From NCBI RefSeq assembly GCF_020085105.1, contig NC_058064.1:19073323-19137322 (forward strand): DNA of 64,000 nt, written 5' to 3'. Below the pieces are notes generated by a model, which saw only the letters and a program-made list of their open reading frames with translations, made no database searches and had not been told where the DNA came from. Shown piece after piece: positions 57,003-64,000 of the stretch (its first letter is position 1; each line of letters opens with the position of its first letter). A program made the translations under genes and the position numbers. This DNA is from Siniperca chuatsi. Lineage: Eukaryota; Chordata; Actinopteri; Centrarchiformes; Sinipercidae.

Positions 57003-59393
57003 AAAATAAAAAAATAATAATCTGATAATGACATATCTGGATATATAAACAAATATTTTTGATAAGCATCCCTTTAAAATAGTTTTTTAAAGAATTGTGA
57101 CTAAAATATGTACTATGCTGGGTAGTTTACACTTGAAATATGAACATGCTCTTTAGACAAATTATGTGCTGTTAATACTGTTTCTAAATTACTACCACAT
57201 CTTTGGCATTTCTGTGCAGCTATTTCTTGTGACAGACCAATATATTTGTGATAAGCTAATATCAGCCGATATCAATCAGCCTGGCGCTTGTATTGTAGAT
57301 ACTAGGGCTGGGCGATATGGACAAAAAGTCATATCCCGATATATTTAGGCTGAATGTCGATATACGATATATATCCCGATATTTTTTCCGCAAAGTGAGA
57401 GCAAATGTTCAGTCAAAGTCAAAGCCAAATATGATGTCACAAGTAGTTTTATTGAAACCAGCCATTTCAGTGAACAGTTGCAAAATCAAATGAATAAATA
57501 GTAAACAGGTTTTTTCACCTGGTTCATAATTAAATGCTCAGCTGTTCAAATAACAATAAAATGTAAAAAAAAATACTGTATAACAATAGGACAGGAAGGA
57601 AAGGAAAATAAGGAAAAACTAACATTTTAATATGTTTTTGATTAAAGTAAAATATCTGAATACTCCTTACAACACTGCACTCACCAATAGCCAAGTGCAA
57701 TCTGTGACCGAAGCACTGCATCCTCAGCCACTCGTTCAGATCAACCGCTTTGACGATGTTGCTCCCGTTATCGGTTGTTATAGCAACCAGATACTTTTCT
57801 TGGAGTTTCCAGCTTGCAATTGCGTCCTGCAGGGCCTCAGCTATGTGCTCACCGGTGTGATCCTGGGGGAAATAACTTGTTTGCAGACACGCTGTTTTCA
57901 TCTCCCAGTCTTGAATGAAGTGAACTGTCACGCTCATGTAAGGCTCACACGTCCTGCTCGACCACATATCGCTGGTCAACGCAAAATGGGTCACGTTAGC
58001 GAGCAAGTCAGCAAGGCTCTGTCTGATTTCAGTGTACATTTGTGGCAGGGCTTCTCGTGCAAAGTAGTTGCGACTGGGAAGCTCATATCTCGGGCCCATA
58101 GTTTTCAGTAGCTTTTGGAATCCGACTTGTTCCACAGTTGCAACGGGGACCATATCTTTAGCAATGTGATAGGACACCGCTTTAGTTATAGTACACCACT
58201 TGACACTTTTCTTTTCATAAGGCACACTGCGGAAAATGAAGGTTTGCAGTCAGCTTTGTTTGTGTTGTTCATTGGTTTCGGGCTGTGGCTTCTGCAGCGC
58301 GCAGTTTCAAAGACTCTTCGTACTGCAGTTTGTGCCACTGTTTTAGGTGGTGAAAAGATTTGTAGTGCTTCCACCCCTGGCTGTAACTTGTTTATTGCAC
58401 TCCCTACAAATAACGTGATGTTGTTGCTCATCTGATACTTTGAATCGAACCATCTCCAAATTACTGAGCCACTGCTTTTTCTTTTACTAACCAATTCCTC
58501 CGCGCGCTCCATGAGACGTAGTTGCTTCCTCCATGTTTGTTGAAGAGTGGCTCTGTTCCTGCCCCCTCGAAGAGGAGGGGCGGTGGCGCGGGGAGCAGCG
58601 CAAATTTGAACTATATCGATATATGCGATATGGTCTAATTCCCTATCGCGTCTAAAAATATATCAATATATTTTTTTATATCGATATATCGCCCAGCCCT
58701 AGTAGATACAACAACTTTATTCCATTATACAAACACGCTTTAGTTTGTTCGTATGATGTGCGCGGTGGTGCTTTTGTCTGTATTCCTTTCAGAATCTGCA
58801 GGATTTCATTGCAGTCAAACACTACAGCTACATCTGCTGCTGAAGTGTTTGGTTTCAATGGAAATGGTTAGAATACAGGAGGGACTTTACTGTATCTACG
58901 TACCGGCTTTTAGTAGAGAATTTATGCAGGAAGTTTTACTATTAAAAATAAAATAAAATATGTGGTTCACTTTATATCACGTGTTTTGTGACTTTCAGAG
59001 GCATCCTGCGGGCGTAATCTGGATGACCTCATTGAGTCACTCGGACTCAACGACACCTCGGCAGCGGAAGCTTCTCTGGTGGACAAGCAGACCTCTGCGG
59101 GAACAGCTTCTGAAAAAGTCTATCAAAAGCATTTGGAAGCTAAAGATGAAGCTGCATCAGAAGGTGAAGAGATGAAGGAGCTCATACCAGAGGAATCTGA
59201 CAGGGAAGCAGAGGAAGAAGGGAATGTGGAGGAAGAGGACAGTGAGGAGGAGGAGGAGGAGGAGGAGGAGGAGGAGGGATTGGAGGACTCTGAGCTCATG
59301 CCTTCACTAGAGGACTTATATGAGACAAACATTGAGGAGGTTGGAGCGGAGCAGCCTGCGTCCAGCCTCAGGCGACGCAACAGGCCTGAATGA
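50601..59393 (+). CDS. ric3: RIC3-family nicotinic receptor chaperone
   Basis: RIC3 is an ER membrane chaperone that promotes folding and assembly of nicotinic acetylcholine receptors and 5-HT3 receptors. Coding exons: 50601-50742, 53510-53724, 53830-53899, 54032-54122, 56214-56323, 58999-59393. They total 1023 bp, or 340 aa plus TGA, with all phases matching. The start is ATG 50601 in a good context (GAGAGGATGG); the frame is open upstream but has no ATG. Residues about 8-27 form an N-terminal hydrophobic anchor. A proline/glycine-rich linker follows, then a second membrane segment at about 97-116. A coiled-coil-like region spans about 135-205, interrupted near LDPLTN. The C-terminal half is acidic, with a long glutamate run, and ends in LRRRNRPE, resembling the basic end of vertebrate RIC3. 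Teleosts carry two paralogues and I cannot tell which this is. Introns 1, 4 and 5 hold a SINE, a tandem duplication and an hAT element respectively. Confidence 0.87.
51702..51978 (-). mobile_element. tRNA-derived SINE
   Basis: On the minus strand it has a pol III A box (TGGCAGAGCGGG, 51964-51953) and B box (GGTTCGATCCC, 51928-51918), about 24 bp apart. A fish-specific body and a 3' tail follow, with AAGCGCTTTGAGTAGTCGG and AGACTAGAAAGGCGCTTAAA. The tRNA part is not foldable as a functional tRNA. It lies in ric3 intron 1. Confidence 0.8.
52920..53085 (+). repeat. Dispersed fish repeat, family D (copy 2)
   Basis: Diverged copy of 36890-37135 in ric3 intron 1. Confidence 0.5.
55048..55400. repeat. 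Tandem duplication in ric3 intron 4
   Basis: Two diverged units with a period of about 208 bp start at 55050 and 55258. Both contain CTCTGACCTA, CCCAAGCAAA(A/G)AGCAGATACT, TGACCTGGCCTTATA and TGGCTGGCCC. Confidence 0.7.
55930..56090. repeat. Short degenerate repeats (GGCTAACTAGCATG)
   Basis: ATGTTAGGCTAACTAGCATG occurs twice exactly near 55957 and 55984, and weaker variants follow to about 56090. Confidence 0.6.
56949..56999 (+). repeat. Poly(A) tract, 51 nt
   Basis: An uninterrupted run of 51 A in ric3 intron 5. It may be the tail of a retroposed sequence or simple expansion. Confidence 0.95.
57303..58701 (-). mobile_element. hAT transposon derivative with intact ends
   Basis: The 16-bp terminal inverted repeats, TAGGGCTGGGCGATAT, are perfect and flanked by an 8-bp duplication, GTAGATAC (57295-57302 and 58702-58709), diagnostic of hAT. 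On the minus strand an uninterrupted 231-codon frame (58225-57530) encodes the middle of an Ac/ZBED-type transposase. It includes LTSDMWSSRTCEPYMSV and TTDNGSNIVKAV (catalytic Asp regions) and CFGHRLHLAIG (CxxH). The C-terminal dimerisation domain is absent and the N-terminal BED finger region (about 58440-58330) is frame-broken. It is therefore a non-autonomous deletion derivative, inside ric3 intron 5 on the opposite strand to the gene. Confidence 0.9.
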
Positions 59394-60570
59394 ACTCACT
59401 GCAGGACTTCTGCACTGTTGACAGATTATTATGAATATTTAAATCTAATATCTAAAAGGCTTTCATTCCAAAAGGCTGTCTACATATTCAACAAAACATA
59501 TATTGCATTCATAAGAAACAATAACCTCATAAGGAAAGCTCTCTAACAGTAAACACACAGAGCTCTATTTTCCTGTTGCACTCTCAAAGACCAGACAAAC
59601 TGTAGTTCATGTGTCAAGTGCATCTGCTGTTATTGCCCATAATAGCACAGTGTCAGACTGAAAACCCCCTGCTCTAAATGGTTCTGAAGTCACATTTCTG
59701 TCAATAGTTGGCACCAAATAATGAGGTGAGTGACATTGTGCTGAAAACAGACCAGGGGCCAGATGCATACCACTTGTGTAAAAACCTAAACAGAATTCTG
59801 TCTTATTTTTCATCTCCACCTTATCATCTCACCCACAGATCAGTATACAAAAACATGTGCGCATAGTCTGAAGTATGCATGATTGTGCACACATTCTCAC
59901 CACACATTGTGTATAAACACATATTGTTTGTACATCTGGCTCCCAGGTCCTCAGACATCCATTCTCAGCGCTATGTCTTTCATCCCAAAGCCAACACTTT
60001 GCCTTGCGATGCCTCATCTGCTTGGGACTTGCATCTTGTTGCTGCTCGCACCTTTGCACCATGTGCACTGGGCACAAAAACACAGACGAGACAGGCAAAC
60101 CTACCCTGTGGTCAGGGTTGGGAAAAGTCCAACATAGCATAGTGCTACTTGTTTTAGTCTTTGTGCTGACATGAAAATAGAGCCCATAATGTCCTTTTAC
60201 TTTCCTGTTTTGTACTTTATTTTTTCAAACACAAATTGTCACCTTTTTAAACTTGCCTGATTTTGGAATGAAACTTATATGCTTATTTTGTTTCACTAGC
60301 TCTGCCATCGGTTTAGGCTTGCACCTGCTTGAATGCTGAAGCCAAACATTTTAAAGTGTATAATTTACGTTAAAGGACGTTGTGGTCCGTGTCACCTGCT
60401 GCTTATTTGCCTTTACCATTCCTTTCTCATGATGGACAACTTGTCAAACACAGAGGTAACTAATAACAATCATGACTGCATTCCATTCAAGTGTTGCAGT
60501 TCAAGGGTCCTGGTATTGTGAATGCTGGCGCACTGACATGTCTTACTGGGACACTTAAATGGAACAAAAC

Positions 60571-60640
60571 CATTGTTAATATTATTAGTCGCACCTGTGC
60601 TCTTCCTGCTATGACAAGTAAAAATGTCTGCAATGAAAAA
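60571..60640 (+). repeat. Dispersed fish repeat, family C (copy 1)
   Basis: Shares ATTATTA, CACCTGTGCTCTTCCTGCT-like and GACAAGTAAAAATGTCT-like blocks with 62858-62925. Confidence 0.5.
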
Positions 60641-60863
60641 GGTCTTTTGATGTGATTTATTCCACTATGATAAACAGGAGCGTGGACGTTTTTAAAAACC
60701 CAGCTTCTCTGTCCGTTAGTCTAGAGAAAATGTGCTTTTCATTGTTGCATCTTACCCTGCCTAATCCTCTGCTGCCACCCCCGACCCCTATTGGCTATCT
60801 GAAAATTGCAGAGATGGATGATTTCATGACAAAATCCATAGAAGTCTTAACATAAACAATTTT

Positions 60864-60869
60864 AATAAA
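60864..60869 (+). promoter_or_regulatory. Candidate ric3 polyadenylation signal (AATAAA)
   Basis: AATAAA about 1.47 kb after the ric3 stop codon. Another AATAAA lies at 61797-61802. Either could end a long 3' UTR; transcript ends are not visible from sequence. Confidence 0.3.
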
Positions 60870-62279
60870 TGTTGTTTAAAGGGAGTGACACTAACACTGC
60901 TGGATGCGATGAGCCTATTTACACTGCATGATGTTTTAATTTATTTATTCAAGAGGAAAATGACAATCACTTGATCAACCAGAAACATTAACTCACGTTA
61001 CATTTTTCTACTGTTTCACTGCTATATTACTTTTTTGCATATTTTTATGTTTGCTGAGTACGAGTATCGACGAAAGGAATCAGTTATCACTCTGCCTTAT
61101 ATTTCAAGATTTTTTGAGTTGAAATCCTTGAGAGGCCACTGTGAGGAGGCTTTCAGGTCTGTTTCCATGTTGTCTGTTGCTGGGAAACATACATCAAGCT
61201 ACTATCAGGGTGCTCTAACTTTACATTTCCAAACACAATGAACAAATTGGGGTCCTGATTAAAAATTTTTAAAGAAATCTTGTTGTAATTTGTGCTGATG
61301 TCAGTTAATACCCAACGCTGCATTCATGACTGCAATTATGGCTACAACAGTTAGAATAGTCATTAATCTTTTACAGATTAGCACTGCACTTGAGGATAAC
61401 ACAGTACATAATAGTAGCCCAATGTTGATGTAATGAAATGTGCTAAAAGTTTGGTAAAAATCACATTAAAAAAAGTAGTAGTTATCATTTTTGCCAAAAT
61501 TAGAAGCCCCTGTAGCATTTATTGCCATAATATAAGATCAAGGCGTGAATTCTTATCATTACCTTATTAGTAATGAAATATTTGACCGGTAGACACTGCA
61601 GGATGTTTGGGTCGGCTTCATATTTCTGTTTTCACTGTTTTACTGAGTTCTGACACTAAGTTTTACACATATAAATTACTGCCGCAACTCTACCACAAAT
61701 CTTTGCCTTCATTTATTTTGTAAATGTTTTGCATCAGTTCTTCCCCTTTATGCTTTCATGTGGGGGTTGAGTGAGGAAACTCTTGCCGTCGTAGAAAATA
61801 AAACAACTCAAAAAGTAATGCTGTTGGTCTGCATGACTTTTGAACAGATATGTACCAACTGAGGCCTGATTCTAATTCTAGAGACATTGGTTGCCAGTCT
61901 GTTGAAATCTGAGCTTCTTCATCCTGTGTGTCCTGCTAAATTGTATTTTGATCAGGGTGAATTATACTTTTAGTGGTAAAGAAAGTCATATAACTTGATA
62001 TGAAATGATTTTTATAAACTCAAATTATGGAAGGATACATACAATGAAGACATTTCAAGTTTGAGGACACCCATACAGGTGTTTTCAGTTATTCTAAATG
62101 ATTAGACCATTGCTCAGGTTGAAGTTAATGCTACGTTCAAGTCATTTAGGACTTACCAGCCAACATCCACGTTGTAATGTGAAAACTGAGAAGAAGTTCC
62201 GATATAAGTTGGCGCCTGAAAACCGAAGAAACATGGATGTCCCAAGTCAGCCAAAATAAAAGACAAGCTCTAAACAAAA

Positions 62280-62480
62280 CACTGAACCATTATCACCTTT
62301 TAAGTTGATATGGCTAACATGTGAGTAAGCAATTGCCTGTTTACACATCCAGCATGGACTGAGCAACATTAGCATTCATTTGGAGTCGTGTTTCTGGCCA
62401 CCTGACAAATTTTTATTTCACTTTCCACCAACTTCTGAGATAAATATCTGGCTATTTAGCTGCTAAATGCTCCAATATGT
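62280..62480 (+). repeat. Dispersed fish repeat, family B (copy 3)
   Basis: Contains AAGTTGATATGG, AGCAACATTAGCATTCATTT and TTCTGGCCACCTGAC, matching the other two copies. The related block may extend to about 62660. Confidence 0.6.
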
Positions 62481-62857
62481 TCTTAAGCTAGTTGCTAAGT
62501 ATAAAATGTGTCTGCTTTTTGGTGGGTAGGATGGTTTCAAAGCTTTTTCGCGTAAAACAGCTACTTGTTGTGGGCGAAAACGATGCTATGAGAGAAGTGA
62601 GACTGAACAAAAACAGTAAAGTTGTGAGCCTTAAAACCAAAAACAGTGAGGAGCAGCTTTCAGATCAGTAGGCTACTTGAGTAAATGTACATAGTTACTA
62701 TACAGCCAATAAGAACAGCCCGTTTTCAGAGAAGCCATTTTGACACGTCACAGCAGGAAAAGCGCAGGTGTAAATAAAAACATTAATGGTGGCTGTATTC
62801 CACTAAGACGAGGTCCGGGCTCACTGGAATAGCTTTCTTACGCGAACGTAACTGAGC

Positions 62858-62925
62858 CATCGTTAATGTTATTAATTACATCTGTGCTTTTCCTGCTTTG
62901 ACAAGTCAAAATGTCTTCTATTAGC
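62858..62925 (+). repeat. Dispersed fish repeat, family C (copy 2)
   Basis: Second copy of the 60571-60640 repeat, with TGCTTTTCCTGCTTTGACAA and AAAATGTCTTCTAT. Confidence 0.5.
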
Positions 62926-64000
62926 AATATTGTCATGAATTACTGTCACACTTTGCACCTGCAGGTTCACAGTCAGCCTTAAAGCTGAAGGAAATGTTGA
63001 CGCTCCCTTGTATCCTGCAGATGGCACCACAGGAACACAGTTACTGCAAAGGCAATAAGGTAAAAGAGGTCTAATGCTGTGCACTGGCTAAGGTAGTTAA
63101 TATGATAGATCAACTTATGAAATTCTCAGTTTTCATTTATCTTAGATAGAAAATAGATTTATTTAATCTGGAAAAAGTCTGGAAAATCCTTAAAATGGTG
63201 TGTATTAAACATCAAACTGGAGTGAGCTCCCCTCCTTATTAAATCCAACAAAATTTTTGAGAACTTCTCCAAAGTATCCTGGTGAAATAAACCACCCTCT
63301 CTAACCATAACTTATAATTAGACATACAGAGTTTATTAATGACTTCCTCTCACGCAGCAGAGAAAAAAAGATCTGGGATTCATCGCAATTTAATTTGGCT
63401 CTCAGTTAGGAAAACATTTAATCAGCTTAATTTTCTTTCTAATTTCTGCCTAATTCCATCCAAGGGTCCGTGGTTAGCAGGATAATGTGTTTTTTATTGT
63501 ACTCCATGGCTGTGAATGGAGCTAAAAGTGTGTGTGCACCAGAGCCTCCCTCCACCACTCCCTTTGGGGCCACACTGGACTTCTAATCACACCAAAAAAA
63601 CCACTCTCAAGGGTGTTAAAGTGTTTATAGATTGTTTTTATGTGTAAGGACTGAAATGTTTAAAGGGCGCTCAGAAGTGCTTTATATGCTTATTGACACA
63701 GTTTACATGCTCTTTGATTAATCTGATGCCTGGGCTGCAATTGTTAACTCCAGTCTTCTGCTTCTTAATCAAGGCGATGTAAATTTAAGCGTTGGGGAAT
63801 AAAGCAGGGTAAATTGGAGAAGAGTGCGACTTGCTTAACAGAAATCTGTGATGGACTTCACCAAGCTGAACTGTGAGTCTGTCCATTTATCATGGGACTT
63901 GTATAAAAAATGTCAGACTATGTGGACCCAACCATGGTGGCTCTTTGTGGTACTCCCATCTCGTTAAAGGTACCCTGTGGGTTTTTGATTGTGCTATGGG

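Larger units (their letters stand above)
59394..64000. other. ric3 3' UTR and downstream intergenic sequence
   Basis: No supportable protein gene is seen. The proximal part probably includes the ric3 3' UTR (poly(A) signals at 60864 and 61797). Family C repeats occur at 60571-60640 and 62858-62925, and a family B repeat at about 62280-62480. The last 1 kb shows no recognisable feature. Confidence 0.6.

Noticed and set aside
59123..59380. Minus-strand Ser-rich 85-codon open frame
   Set aside because: Antisense of the GAG/Glu tract in the last ric3 exon.
61035..61241. Open frame of 68 codons downstream of ric3
   Set aside because: No recognisable family, splice context or conserved motif; likely chance within UTR or intergenic DNA.

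Overview
The window is vertebrate nuclear DNA, almost certainly from a ray-finned (percomorph-like) teleost. The evidence is split genes with GT/AG introns, fish-type protein sequences, and many teleost repeats: Tc1 and hAT DNA transposons, L2, RTE, I-clade and restriction-endonuclease LINEs, a tRNA-derived SINE, and long CA and TAA microsatellites. No bacterial genes, operons, phage or CRISPR arrays are present.

Four protein genes can be built exon by exon with all splice phases closing. (1) krr1, + strand, 1-8870. The window opens inside coding exon 1; 368 residues of this KH-domain small-subunit processome factor are present. (2) A glipr1-like CAP-domain gene, - strand, 15487-11535, six coding exons, 267 aa, signal peptide and hydrophobic C-terminus. 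It converges tail-to-tail with krr1. (3) cmah, - strand, 38817-24656, 14 coding exons, 596 aa, the CMP-Neu5Ac hydroxylase, with intact Rieske and metallo-beta-lactamase-like motifs. (4) A ric3-family nicotinic receptor chaperone, + strand, 50601-59393, six coding exons, 340 aa.

The genes are not functionally linked. They act in ribosome assembly, a secreted or membrane CAP protein, sialic acid conversion, and receptor folding in the ER. The neighbourhood is of interest as synteny, not as an operon.

The introns and the spacers (8.9-11.5, 15.5-24.6, 38.8-50.6 and 59.4-64 kb) are packed with decayed mobile elements. The 39-48.5 kb spacer holds remnants of at least four LINE clades within about 9.4 kb. 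Other notable structures are a 1.4-kb hAT derivative with intact terminal repeats and 8-bp target duplication in a ric3 intron, long perfect inverted repeats in krr1 introns and near 21 kb, and a partial copy of a krr1 exon with its intron. Two gene-level oddities stand out. The CMAH protein ends in a CaaX-like CVVL, and one in-frame cmah exon has a TG-repeat polypyrimidine tract and a weak donor. I found nothing that looks like a wholly new multi-gene system.
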